Positions 18,290 to 26,678 of a DNA stretch of 64,000 nt are shown here, piece after piece. The translations under genes and the position numbers were made by a program. Below the pieces are notes generated by a model that had not been told where the DNA came from, ran no database searches, and was given only the letters and a program-made list of their open reading frames with translations. This stretch comes from G963668185 sp965237445 (GTDB lineage: Bacteria; Chloroflexota; Dehalococcoidia; Lucifugimonadales; G963668185), in contig OZ250142.1 of assembly GCA_965237445.1 (NCBI GenBank), positions 1,488,001-1,552,000 on the forward strand, given 5' to 3'. The first letter of the stretch is position 1. Each line of letters opens with the position of its first letter.

Positions 18290-18862
18290 TCAGCGCTGGT
18301 CGTTCTTGCCGAAGCCACGTGGCGTCGAGGATTGGCTGTCATCAGCGCCGTCGACCGCCTCCTGGACCAGTCGCGTGTAATGGGCCAGCTCCTCGTCCGA
18401 CATGGCGTCGGCGACGTCTTCCGGCTCGGCGGGCCTGCTCCGCGACATGGCCCGTAGTGCGAAGAACAGTGCGGCCGCCGCACCGGACACCAGGGCCGCC
18501 GGTAGGGCCCACGCCATGAGGCCCAGTCCCTTCCTTGGCGGTTCGAGCAGCACGCTTGGGCCGTATCTTTCAACGAAGAAGTCCCTGATCTGCTCGTCGG
18601 ACCAGCCCTCGGAGAGTTTCTCGTTCACTACACCGCGCATCTGCGCCGACAGCATGTTCTGAGACTGGTCGATCGACTCGCCAGGACATATCGGGCACAT
18701 GATCGTCTCGTTCAGCCGTTGAGCCCGATGTTCCATAGGCGGTGTGTCCTGCGACGGTACACAGGAGAGTGCTGCCACTGCTCCCACAATCAGAATCAAG
18801 ATGGAGGCGAGGTGGGCTTTCGGTAGCCGTCTCTGTACTAGCACGGCTTTAGTAGTTCGCAA
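18290..18862 (-). CDS. ccmH: Cytochrome c biogenesis protein CcmH
   Basis: This 190-residue thiol protein keeps apocytochrome cysteines reduced for heme attachment. The redox motif is C56-P-I-C59 in NETIMCPICPGESIDQSQ, followed by the family helices with GVVNEKLSEGWSDEQIRDFF. An N-terminal hydrophobic segment ends in a lipobox-like ALSC (C34). A second membrane helix lies near residues 112-137. A C-terminal tail after it is unusual in length. It is first in the minus-strand ccm group; no CcmA, CcmB, CcmC or CcmE gene is present in the window. Confidence 0.92.
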   Translation of the reverse strand: MRTTKAVLVQRRLPKAHLASILILIVGAVAALSCVPSQDTPPMEHRAQRLNETIMCPICPGESIDQSQNMLSAQMRGVVNEKLSEGWSDEQIRDFFVERYGPSVLLEPPRKGLGLMAWALPAALVSGAAAALFFALRAMSRSRPAEPEDVADAMSDEELAHYTRLVQEAVDGADDSQSSTPRGFGKNDQR

Positions 18863-18992
18863 ACTGGGACTAACACTTGAAATGCTGAAGGGCCTTGGCG
18901 GGGGTTGCCGTTCCTGACATGGGCTTTGCCATTATAGCGCAGCAGGTAAGGACCAGCCGCCGCAGCGCTATAGGCACGGACATGCGCGTGTA

Positions 18993-19022
18993 TTGCGCAA
19001 ACTTGGAACCGGTGCATAGAAT
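18993..19022 (+). promoter_or_regulatory. Possible promoter of the SelA-like gene
   Basis: A -35-like TTGCGC (18993-18998) and a -10-like TAGAAT (19017-19022) are spaced by 18 bases, about 50 bases before the ATG at 19073. The -35 match is moderate. It lies in the divergent gap between ccmH and this gene. Confidence 0.4.
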
Positions 19023-19072
19023 ACTTTCAATACATGCGCTTGCGCTTGCGTGTCGGCGTAGAAGGAGAATTC

Positions 19073-20197
19073 ATGGCAAGCATCTGGGACGATTTGGGCG
19101 TCCGTCCTGTACTCAACCTCGGCGGCAACCGGACCCTTCTTGGTGGCAACGAGCCGCCCCCAGAGGTCCGGGAGATTATGGCCGAGATGGACGACTACTA
19201 TGTGGACATGAGCGAATTGATCGATGCAGCCAGCGAAAAAGTAGCCGAGTTGCTTGGCGTTGAGGCTGCACTGATCACCTCGGGCGCCTCGGCTGCGCTG
19301 GCTGTCGGGGCTGCCGGAATCATGACCGGCACGGACGAGGACAAGATCGATCGGATTCCGGACACCACAGGGATGCGCAACGAGTTCCTCATTCAACGCC
19401 AGCTTCGCGTCAAGTACGATCGCTGTATCACCGCCGCGGGAGCCAGCCTGGTGGAGATCGGCGACGCAGACGAAACCAGGCCGGAGCACTTGGAAGATGC
19501 GATTGGCCCAAACACAGCCGCGGTCCACTACTTTGCTCCCGGCAACAGGCCGGACTGCCTGCCTGTGGAGCGGGTAATCGACATTGCTCACAGCAAGGGG
19601 CTTGCCGTCATCGTTGACGCCGCGGGCCAAGTGTATCCAACGGAGAACATGACCAAGTACGTGAACATGGGCGCCGACCTGGTAGCTTACGGCGCGAAGT
19701 ACTTTGGCGCTGTGAACGCAAGTGGAATACTCACGGGGAAGACAAAGTACGTGGAAGCGGCCCGGATGAACAGCTTCATAAACTTCGAGTCCACCAGAGC
19801 ACGAAACTTCGCTCGAACGATGAAATTGGACCGGCAGTCCGTGGTTGCGGTGTACGCGGCCCTTAGGCGCTGGCTCACAATGAATCACGAAGACCGGTTC
19901 GCCGTTTACGAGGTCCAACTCAACAATCTCCGGTCAGGCCTCGCAGGCATCCCAGGCATTACCCTTGAACCTGCAGACGACGGCCCTACGGACGGCGTGG
20001 TTGTCTACATCGATCCCGATGAGACTGGCAAGACGGCCGATCAGGTTCGGGAAGAGATGAAGAACGGGAACCCAAGCGTTTGGACGCATTCGTCAGAAGA
20101 ACTCGGAGGACGCCCTGGCGGCTTCGTGATGAGGGTACGTACGCTCAAGCCAGGCCAGGAGGATCTCGTGGCCGAAAGGTTGCGCGAGATCCTGTAG
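19073..20197 (+). CDS. SelA/DgaE-like PLP-dependent enzyme
   Basis: This 374-residue fold I PLP enzyme resembles the SelA (selenocysteine synthase)/DgaE (ammonia-lyase) superfamily: LGVEAALITSGASAAL, VDAAGQVYP, and the PLP lysine K209 in YGAKYFGAVNASG. It lacks the N-terminal tRNA-binding domain of bacterial SelA. An amino-sugar-acid ammonia-lyase or related role is more likely than selenocysteine synthesis. The frame is open from 19034, but the ATG at 19073 is preceded by AGAAGGAG at ideal spacing and begins the conserved region. serS follows after 76 bases. Confidence 0.87.
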   Translation: MASIWDDLGVRPVLNLGGNRTLLGGNEPPPEVREIMAEMDDYYVDMSELIDAASEKVAELLGVEAALITSGASAALAVGAAGIMTGTDEDKIDRIPDTTGMRNEFLIQRQLRVKYDRCITAAGASLVEIGDADETRPEHLEDAIGPNTAAVHYFAPGNRPDCLPVERVIDIAHSKGLAVIVDAAGQVYPTENMTKYVNMGADLVAYGAKYFGAVNASGILTGKTKYVEAARMNSFINFESTRARNFARTMKLDRQSVVAVYAALRRWLTMNHEDRFAVYEVQLNNLRSGLAGIPGITLEPADDGPTDGVVVYIDPDETGKTADQVREEMKNGNPSVWTHSSEELGGRPGGFVMRVRTLKPGQEDLVAERLREIL

Positions 20198-20273
20198 GCG
20201 GGAGTTCCGGGCACACCGCGCTCGATCGAGAGTACGGCTCGCCTGCAATCAGCTCTTGCCGTAGGAAGCCGCC

Positions 20274-21545
20274 ATGCTCAGCATCGAACTGATCCGCCGG
20301 GACCCAGACCTGGTTCGAGCCGCTCTCGCGAGGCGCGGTGAAGATGCGCCGATAGACCGGGTCCTGCAACTGGACTCCGAACGCCGAGCGACTATCAGCG
20401 AAGCGGATGAGTTAAGGGCGCGCGCCAATGAGACTAGCCGGCGGTTGAGTAACAGCCGGGAGCGGACGCCCGAACTGATAGACGAGATGCGCCAGGTGAG
20501 GGGCCGCGTTCGCGATCTCGAGCAAAGCATCCGCGATCTCGAAGAGCAACTCGAGGCACTTCTACTGGCCATCCCGAACCTCCCCAGCGAGCATTCCCCT
20601 GACGGTGCTGGGGAGGACGACAACGTTGTGGTGAGGCAGGTCGGAGAGCCATACGAGTTTGCGTTTGAGCCGCTGCCCCACTGGGACCTCGGAGAGAGGC
20701 TGGGCATCATCGATTTCGAGCGAGGAGCGAAGCTATCCGGCTCCCGGTTCTATGTGCTTAGAGGGAAGGGGGCGAGGCTCCAACGTGCGCTCATTGCGTG
20801 GATGATCGATCTTCATACTGGCGAGAACGGGTACGAGGAAGTCTACCTGCCCGCGATGGTGCTGGAGAGTACGGCAAAAATTAGCGGCCAGTTGCCGAAG
20901 TTCGCCGACACGATGTACCACGACGACGAGGACGGCCTTTGGCTGATCCCTACAGCCGAGGTGCCGCTGACCGGCATGCACAGTGACGAGATCTTCCCGG
21001 CTGGGACGCTGCCCATCAACTACGCGGCCCACACTCCGTGCTTCCGCAGGGAGAGGGCGGCCGCTGGCCGCGACACTCGCGGCATCAAACGGGTGCACCA
21101 GTTCGAAAAGGTCGAGATGTACAAGTTCGTGGAGCCGGAGGAGTCGGAAGCCGAACTAGAGCGTCTCGTTTCGAACGCAGAGGAAGTGTGCCGGAGGCTG
21201 GGCCTACCGTACCGTGTAATCGAGTTGTGCACAGGCGACCTGGGCGCCCTGAGCGCGCGCACCTTCGATATCGAGACGTGGGCGGCCGGCAGCCGGGAGT
21301 GGCTGGAGGTGAGCTCCTGCTCCAACTGCACCGACTACCAGGCCCGGCGCGCGGCGATCCGCTACCGGCCGGCCGAAGGTGGCAGGCCGCGGTACGTGCA
21401 CACGCTCAACGGATCGGGAACGGCACTGCCTCGCATAATTATCTCGATCTTGGAGAGCTTCCAGCAGGCGGACGGCTCGGTGGTCATCCCCGAGGTGCTG
21501 CACCCCTACACAGGCTTCGACCGCATAGAGGCGCCGGCAGAGTAG
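20274..21545 (+). CDS. serS: Serine--tRNA ligase
   Basis: This 423-residue class II synthetase charges tRNA-Ser (and tRNA-Sec if present). It has the N-terminal coiled-coil arm (residues about 30-100, with repeated Arg/Glu heptads), motif 2 FRRERAAAGRDTRGIKRVHQ, and motif 3 NGSGTALPR with following helix. TAEVPLT and EVSSCSNCTDYQARR are serine-specific signatures. Length fits bacterial SerS. No T-box-like leader is apparent in the 76 bases upstream. Confidence 0.97.
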   Translation: MLSIELIRRDPDLVRAALARRGEDAPIDRVLQLDSERRATISEADELRARANETSRRLSNSRERTPELIDEMRQVRGRVRDLEQSIRDLEEQLEALLLAIPNLPSEHSPDGAGEDDNVVVRQVGEPYEFAFEPLPHWDLGERLGIIDFERGAKLSGSRFYVLRGKGARLQRALIAWMIDLHTGENGYEEVYLPAMVLESTAKISGQLPKFADTMYHDDEDGLWLIPTAEVPLTGMHSDEIFPAGTLPINYAAHTPCFRRERAAAGRDTRGIKRVHQFEKVEMYKFVEPEESEAELERLVSNAEEVCRRLGLPYRVIELCTGDLGALSARTFDIETWAAGSREWLEVSSCSNCTDYQARRAAIRYRPAEGGRPRYVHTLNGSGTALPRIIISILESFQQADGSVVIPEVLHPYTGFDRIEAPAE

Positions 21546-21650
21546 GGGCGAGCTACCGAGGTTACAAGTTCGCCAATCGCGCATTGTAGTAATCTTGTAT
21601 GTACTGGAATCGTCCGAGATGCGGCAGGCCAGTTCCAATGGAGGTCGCGA

Positions 21651-22322
21651 ATGGCTCAGAGTAACGGTTGGCGGACTTCCCCTCTTTACACAATCTCAGA
21701 GGCTGCTCAGCTTGCCAAAACCACCTCTGGGACCATAAAGCGGTGGTTGTTCGGTGCTGACGGATACGAGCCGCTGTTCGACGGCGTTGGTACGGAAACT
21801 CATGATTCAACTATGGTTTCGTTCATCCAACTGGTGGAGATTGTCGTCGCCAAGAACTTCCGCCAGAAGGGTCGCGTCAGTCTTTGTGTAGTCCGAAAGG
21901 CATATGAGAATGCTAAGCGCGAACTTGACGTCAAGTATCCTTTCGCCTCGCTAAAGCTGGAGCCGCTTGCGGGCCACATCATCCTGCAAATGCTCGGTGC
22001 AAAGGCTCACGAGGGCCTTCCAGCCATGGATGCGCCCGGTCTTACCACAATCCCGGGTCTAACGATTGAAGTGCTCAAGGACTTTGAATACGAATCGGAG
22101 CTGGCGACGCGATGGTGGCCATTGGGCAAGGATTGTCCAATCGTTATCGACCCAAGATTCAGCGCGGGCGTACCTACAGTGCCCGAACGTAGAGTCACCA
22201 TTGGGAACATTCGTAAGCGATGGTTGGCCGGCCAAACCATGAGATTTATCTCCAAGGATCTCGCTCTTGAGGAAGCGACTGTGGAAGAAGTGCTGCGATA
22301 CGGGGAGTCTATCGCGGCTTAA
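21651..22322 (+). CDS. DUF433-type antitoxin with N-terminal MerR-like helix-turn-helix
   Basis: The 223-residue protein begins with a MerR-like DNA-binding segment (LYTISEAAQLAKTTSGTIKRWLFG) and ends with a DUF433-like helix-turn-helix region (IDPRFSAGVPTVPERRVTIGNIRKRWLAGQTMRFISKDLALEEATVEEVLRY, read in parts). This two-domain form is typical of antitoxins paired with PIN-like VapC45-type or DUF5615 toxins, and it probably represses its own promoter. The toxin frame begins at its stop codon, so the two are translationally coupled. It stands downstream of serS with a 105-base gap. Confidence 0.83.
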   Translation: MAQSNGWRTSPLYTISEAAQLAKTTSGTIKRWLFGADGYEPLFDGVGTETHDSTMVSFIQLVEIVVAKNFRQKGRVSLCVVRKAYENAKRELDVKYPFASLKLEPLAGHIILQMLGAKAHEGLPAMDAPGLTTIPGLTIEVLKDFEYESELATRWWPLGKDCPIVIDPRFSAGVPTVPERRVTIGNIRKRWLAGQTMRFISKDLALEEATVEEVLRYGESIAA

Positions 22323-22708
22323 TTCTCCTGTGTGATGAGGACATTGGGCGCGGTGTGCCCCACGCCCTCAGTGACGTCGGTTACCAAACAGTCTCCATAG
22401 CGCAACAGGGATGGATTGGTAGACCGCATCGCGAGTGGCTGGAAACGGCTGGACGAAACGGTTGGCTGGTGCTCAGCGCCAACAAGAAGATGCTTCTGGT
22501 CCCAGAAGAACGAAGCGTTATCGAAAGGAATGATGTTGGGATTGTTTTTCTCACGAGCGGAGAAGAACGGGTTTCTCGCGTCCTTCAGCTACTTTTGAGA
22601 AAGTGGGATGATCTCGAGTTGCTAGATCGTACGGAGCCTCGTCCCTTTGTCAGGTTCTTGAACATGCGTGGGCAGTTGCTTCACCAGTACCGCTATCTAA
22701 GCCTATAG
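22322..22708 (+). CDS. PIN-like (VapC45/DUF5615-type) toxin
   Basis: About 128 residues. The N-terminal acidic strand LLCDEDIGRG and the later VLSANKKMLLVPEERSVIERN and IVFLTSGEE fit VapC45-like PIN-fold ribonucleases that form the toxic half of a module. No ATG, GTG or TTG lies far enough upstream to include the conserved CDED: the first GTG in frame is at 22355, past it. The coordinates given assume an ATT start overlapping the antitoxin stop (TAATT); TTA at 22319 or CTG at 22328 are alternatives. Coupling to the antitoxin would make the start by re-initiation. Confidence 0.7.
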   Translation: MLLCDEDIGRGVPHALSDVGYQTVSIAQQGWIGRPHREWLETAGRNGWLVLSANKKMLLVPEERSVIERNDVGIVFLTSGEERVSRVLQLLLRKWDDLELLDRTEPRPFVRFLNMRGQLLHQYRYLSL

Positions 22709-22756
22709 CCTTGCTTTACCGCTCTGCAAAGATTCCCCTGCGTCTGAAGCGCCGCC

Positions 22757-24319
22757 CTAGTCTTCGATGGGTGTGGCGTAGCGCTCCTGCAGGATGCGTT
22801 TGAGGACTTTGCCCAGGGCGTTGCGGGGTAGTTCGTCTATGAAGACCACGGATTCGGGCTTCTTGAAGCTGGCGAGCCTCTGACGGCAGTACTCGATCAG
22901 TTCCGTTTCCTCCACCTCGCCGCTCTGCTTCGTCACGACAATGGCCCGGACGCGCTCGCCCCAGACCGGGTCGGGGACGCCTATGATCGCGGCTTCGTCG
23001 ACGCCGGGATGAGCTGCCAGCATCCGCTCCACCTCTTCGGGCGAGATCATTTCGCCGCCACGCTTTATGAAGTCCTTGGCCCTTCCGGCAAGGAAGACGT
23101 AGCCGTCCTTGTCGACGTAGCCGAGGTCGCCGGTGTAGAGCCAGCCGTCGCGGATGGTTTCCCGTGTCGCGTCCTCCTGGCCCCAGTAGCCTTTCATCAG
23201 CCTCTCGCCTCGGGCCACGATCTCGCCCACCTCGCCGACGGGGGCTGTCCGGCCGTGCTCGTCCACGATGCGGACCTCCACGTCGACCAGCGGCTTGCCA
23301 ATGGACGTAAGCCTCTTCAGCTTGGTGGCGATCTCCTCTTCGGAGCCGGACAGCACGTGGTCGTCCGGGGGCAGCATCGTGATCGTGGCCGCCGTCTCCG
23401 TCTGGCCGAACGCGTTGATGAACTGCGCGCCGGGGAACGCCTCCACCGCTCTCCTGATGGTGTCGAACGGCATGGGGGCGGCGCCGTACGTGATCACTCT
23501 CAGGCTGCTGAGATCGCGCCGGCCGAAGTCTTCGTGGTCCATGAGCATCTTCAGCATCGTTGGCACCATCATGGCCCTGTCGGCGCGCTCGAGTTCCACG
23601 AGCCGCATCCACTCTGCCGGCTCGAACTGGCGCTGGACGATGAGCGTCCTGCCACCGTAGACGGCCGACATCAGGGCCTGCACGCCAGCGATGTGGTACA
23701 GAGGGACGGTGAGGATGTTCCGCTCCTCAATGTCCGGATCGGCCGGAGTAACGGCACTTAGGATGTATGACGAGAAGCTGTCGTGGGTGAGCATCACGCC
23801 CTTGGGGAAGCCCGTGGTGCCCGCCGTGTACATGATCACGCAGACGTCATGACTGTCGGCTTCGGGAAAGCGCTCGTCGTCGGGCGCCTCGGCCAGGACC
23901 TCGCCGTAGTCGAGCCAGCCGTCTGCGCCGCCCTCCAGGACGACGCAGTGCTTCACCGACGGGATGTCGTCGCCAAGGGACGCGACTGTCCCCGTGTACC
24001 TGCCTCCAACGAAAAGGACCTTCGGCCCGCAGTCGTTGATCATGTAGCGGAGCTCGTCCGGCCGCGACCGGAAGTTCAGGGGTACGAAGACGGCGTCAAG
24101 CTTGGCGGAGGCGAACGCGACTTCGATGTGCTCGGGGCAGTTGACCTGCAGCATGGCGATCCGGTCGCCTGCCTGGACGCCAAGGTCCGACATCGCGTTG
24201 GCCAGCCGATTTACGTTCGCCTGCAACTCGGCGTAGGTCTGGCGTCTGCCTTCGAATACTGTCGCCGGCCTATCCGGGACGATGGCCGACGATATTGTCA
24301 GAAAATCGGTGAAGTTCAT
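22757..24319 (-). CDS. AMP-binding acyl-CoA synthetase
   Basis: This 520-residue adenylate-forming enzyme activates a carboxylic acid with ATP and CoA. The P-loop-like motif is MYTAGTTGFPKGVMLTH, then YGAAPMP, QTETAATIT, and GWLYTGDLGYVDKDGYVFLAGRAKDFIKRGGEMISPEEVE (core motifs A5-A8, read in parts). The C-terminal Lys lies in LGKVLKRIL. Length matches medium/long-chain acyl-CoA ligases. Two enoyl-CoA hydratase genes on the same strand a little upstream suggest acyl-CoA catabolism. Substrate unknown. Confidence 0.93.
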   Translation of the reverse strand: MNFTDFLTISSAIVPDRPATVFEGRRQTYAELQANVNRLANAMSDLGVQAGDRIAMLQVNCPEHIEVAFASAKLDAVFVPLNFRSRPDELRYMINDCGPKVLFVGGRYTGTVASLGDDIPSVKHCVVLEGGADGWLDYGEVLAEAPDDERFPEADSHDVCVIMYTAGTTGFPKGVMLTHDSFSSYILSAVTPADPDIEERNILTVPLYHIAGVQALMSAVYGGRTLIVQRQFEPAEWMRLVELERADRAMMVPTMLKMLMDHEDFGRRDLSSLRVITYGAAPMPFDTIRRAVEAFPGAQFINAFGQTETAATITMLPPDDHVLSGSEEEIATKLKRLTSIGKPLVDVEVRIVDEHGRTAPVGEVGEIVARGERLMKGYWGQEDATRETIRDGWLYTGDLGYVDKDGYVFLAGRAKDFIKRGGEMISPEEVERMLAAHPGVDEAAIIGVPDPVWGERVRAIVVTKQSGEVEETELIEYCRQRLASFKKPESVVFIDELPRNALGKVLKRILQERYATPIED

Positions 24320-24435
24320 TCGTTGGTGACCAGGCTAAAGCGCGCGTAAGCCTACCACCAAGCCCTGCTCAATCCAAGCTGAAGTACCTCAATAAGGCCC
24401 CTCCAGAGCTGCCGTGAAGCCGGAGATCGAAAAAA

Positions 24436-24661
24436 AGTGTTCCATTATGTTCCAAAATGTTCCATTTCGTAGCTGGAACACGGGGACTGTTGGTGCGCTT
24501 TTGGAACACTTTCGGAACATGAACGGTACCTATTCGGGGCAAGAGTGGAACACGAATGGAACACGGTCCAGGACGGGCCGTGGCAGCGTCGGAGAGCGCC
24601 GGCGGCCGTGGCAATGATGTGAGCAATGTCGATCATGTACCCATAATAGCACGAGCGTTCG
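24436..24661 (-). repeat. Dispersed iteron-bearing element, copy B
   Basis: Fills most of the gap between the synthetase and hydratase genes (24320-24677). On the minus strand it starts CGAACGCTCGTGCTATTATG, nearly identical to copies A and C. The ATG at 24636 opens a 63-codon ORF ending at 24445. Its iterons differ from A and C: the left arm repeats GTTCC (GTGTTCCATTC, GTGTTCCACTC and others) and the right arm repeats GGAAC (AAATGGAAC, TTTTGGAAC, ATAATGGAAC), forming inverted arms. Function unknown. Confidence 0.65.
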
Positions 24662-24677
24662 CAAACTGCAAGATCGA

Positions 24678-25415
24678 TTAGGCTGACGCCAGTGCCTCCA
24701 CCAGCCTTGCCTCCAGCCGGAGCGCGGCGTCGAGCGGCAGGTCGGCGCCGGACAGGAGCGCCTCCTTGGCGACGGCAACCGCATGGGGATTGAGTTCGGC
24801 CAACGCGTGGGCGGCCCGGCTGGCCTCGTCCAGCAAGCGGTCCGACGGCACGACGCGATGCACAAGGCCGCATCGTTGCGCGTCGTTGGCGGTCACCGGG
24901 GCGTTCGTAAGGAGCATCGCGAGCGCAGGACCCACGCCCGCGTGGCGGGCCAGCGTCTGCGTGCCGCCGGCCGCCGGTACCAGGGACAGGCCGGTCTCCG
25001 GCATCCTGAACACCGCGTCTTCGGAGGCGATCCGAATGTCGCAGAGTAACGCCATCTCGACGCCAGAGCCGATTACGTGGCCGTGAAGGGCAGCGACTGC
25101 CGGCTTGCGGAGCGACAGGAAAAGCCCCCAGATGTCTCGCTCCCATCGCACCTGTCGAGCGACGATCGGCGACGGCGCGGTCCCGAACTCCGTGAGGTCA
25201 GCGCCCGCGCAGAACCCCTTGTCGCCTGTGCCGCGTAGCACGACCGCCCTGGCGTCCGGATCGTCCCTCACGGCTTCGAGGGCTTGGACCAGGTCGTCGC
25301 GCATCTGAATGTTGTACGCGTTGACCACCTCGGGCCTGTTCAGCACGACGTGTGCAACAGGCCCGTCCTTGCGCAGTACGACCGTCTCGAAGGCGGTCTC
25401 CGGAGGGCTACTCAA
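24678..25415 (-). CDS. Enoyl-CoA hydratase/isomerase family protein 1
   Basis: This 245-residue crotonase-fold enzyme has the oxyanion-hole segment GFCAGADL near residue 70 and both catalytic glutamates expected of hydratases: one in GSGVEMAL, one in FRMPETGLSLVPAAGG. It probably hydrates a 2-enoyl-CoA in acyl catabolism. The current start is TTG at 25415. In the displaced copy of the same junction at 25880-25910 this codon is ATG overlapping the stop of the next hydratase gene, so the original start was lost through the insertion at 25415-25879. Confidence 0.9.
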   Translation of the reverse strand: MSSPPETAFETVVLRKDGPVAHVVLNRPEVVNAYNIQMRDDLVQALEAVRDDPDARAVVLRGTGDKGFCAGADLTEFGTAPSPIVARQVRWERDIWGLFLSLRKPAVAALHGHVIGSGVEMALLCDIRIASEDAVFRMPETGLSLVPAAGGTQTLARHAGVGPALAMLLTNAPVTANDAQRCGLVHRVVPSDRLLDEASRAAHALAELNPHAVAVAKEALLSGADLPLDAALRLEARLVEALASA

Positions 25416-25910
25416 CCGGATTCAAGCCGCAGAATACGCAGGCCACGGAACCGGCATCAAATTGTCAACTCGGTGTCTGGGACGAGTCTGTGATTGGTGG
25501 TGTCCGCTATGAGACCGAACATCTGCAGCGAAGTGGCTCCGAGCAGATATTTGTTTTCCGGCCCTTCCGCAACGACGACAGCAAAATCGTCCTGGCCGAT
25601 ATGAAGCCTCGCCTCAGTAATGGGCATCTCCATTACTCCGCCATCGGCCAAGTTGAACCGCCTCCGCATATCTCTCTGGGGCACGCCAACCTTCCGTAAA
25701 ATTGACGCAGGCAACATTGTGAAGGTGGCCCCGGTATCGACGAGGGCTTCCACCCATTCAACCCGGCCTCCACTACCATTGCTGACTCCAAGCCGGCACT
25801 TGAACGTTCCCATTGAGTCTCCGCTACCTAAATCCATCTGTTGCTGGTTACCCCATATTATCGCGTTTTAGCAGCTGGGGTCTCGAAGGCGGTCTCCGGA
25901 GGGCTACTCA
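25384..25910. repeat. 31-bp direct repeat flanking the protease insert
   Basis: Identical 31-base copies lie at 25384-25414 and 25880-25910. Each holds the original hydratase 2/hydratase 1 junction: the end of one gene and the first codons of the other. They bracket 465 bases (25415-25879) containing the retropepsin-like gene. No terminal inverted repeats are seen in the insert. Pattern fits a target-site duplication or recombination-generated repeat. Confidence 0.85.
25457..25813 (-). CDS. Single-domain retropepsin-like aspartic protease
   Basis: The 118-residue protein has the clan AA active-site triad DTGAT in EALVDTGATFTMLPASIL near residue 30, and the partner loop YLLGATSLQMFGLIAD near the C-terminus, typical of small bacterial retropepsin-like proteins that work as homodimers. 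The ATG at 25813 is chosen because GGAG precedes it by five bases; an upstream ATG at 25837 lacks one. It is the only gene in a 465-base insert between two duplicated 31-mers. Biological role unknown; similar small proteases often sit in mobile or toxin-antitoxin-like contexts. Confidence 0.85.
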   Translation of the reverse strand: MGTFKCRLGVSNGSGGRVEWVEALVDTGATFTMLPASILRKVGVPQRDMRRRFNLADGGVMEMPITEARLHIGQDDFAVVVAEGPENKYLLGATSLQMFGLIADTTNHRLVPDTELTI

Positions 25911-26656
25911 TCCCTATACTCAGGCTTGCGGCGCTCTCGGAACGAGGCGATGCCTTCTTCGCGGTCGGCGGTGCCGTGGAGCAGGAAGCTCAGGTCGGCC
26001 TCGAGTCGCAGGCCCTGGGCCAGCGTGAGATCGTGCCCCTGCAGCATCGCTTCCTTGGCGTATCGCTGGGCCGCGGGACCGTGGGATGCGAGCAATGAGG
26101 CAAGGGCAAGTGCGCGTTCGACGGTCTCGCCTGGGTTGACGATCTCGTTGACGAGGCCGATACGGCGCGCTTCGCCGGCGTCAACCAAACGCCCGGTCAA
26201 GACGAGCTCGGTTGCGCGGCCCAGGCCGATCAGTCGCGGTAGTCGCTGGGTCCCGCCGTCCCACGGGACCAGGCCGCGTGTGATGTGGGTCAGGCCGAGC
26301 CGTGCGCCGCTCGAAGCGACACGCAGGTCGCAGGCAAGCGCCAGCTCTAGGCCCTGGTCGATAGCATCTCCGTTGACGGCGGCGATCACCGGCTTGGAGA
26401 TCGAGGCGACGGACCCGGATGACCGCAGACGGTTGAACGCGGCGGGCGTGGCAGGGGAGTCCGGCTCCGAACCCACACAGAAGCAATCGCCCGCGCCGGT
26501 GAGCATGACAACCCGAACGGCATCATCACGCTCGGCGGCCGAGCAGGCCTCCGTGAGACCGGCGGCCATGTTCTCGTCCACGCGGTTGCCGGCTTCCGGC
26601 CGGTCCAGCGTGACTACGGCGATCTTGTCCTGGATGTCCAGCGTTACGCTTGTCAT
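25904..26656 (-). CDS. Enoyl-CoA hydratase/isomerase family protein 2
   Basis: This 250-residue crotonase-fold protein has GDCFCVGSE as oxyanion-hole segment and one catalytic Glu in DQGLELAL, but the second Glu position reads GLTHITRGLVPW, without a glutamate. A different crotonase reaction (isomerase, hydrolase) or low hydratase activity is possible. ATG at 26656 is chosen over the upstream in-frame start at 26695 because the added residues overlap the kinase gene end and do not look conserved. Stop and following bases are part of the 31-mer repeat. Confidence 0.88.
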   Translation of the reverse strand: MTSVTLDIQDKIAVVTLDRPEAGNRVDENMAAGLTEACSAAERDDAVRVVMLTGAGDCFCVGSEPDSPATPAAFNRLRSSGSVASISKPVIAAVNGDAIDQGLELALACDLRVASSGARLGLTHITRGLVPWDGGTQRLPRLIGLGRATELVLTGRLVDAGEARRIGLVNEIVNPGETVERALALASLLASHGPAAQRYAKEAMLQGHDLTLAQGLRLEADLSFLLHGTADREEGIASFRERRKPEYRDE

Positions 26657-26678
26657 TGCGCACCCTTCACTCCAGAGT

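Noticed and set aside
20198..20273. Possible T-box riboswitch before serS
   Set aside because: The gap is too short and lacks the conserved T-box sequence.
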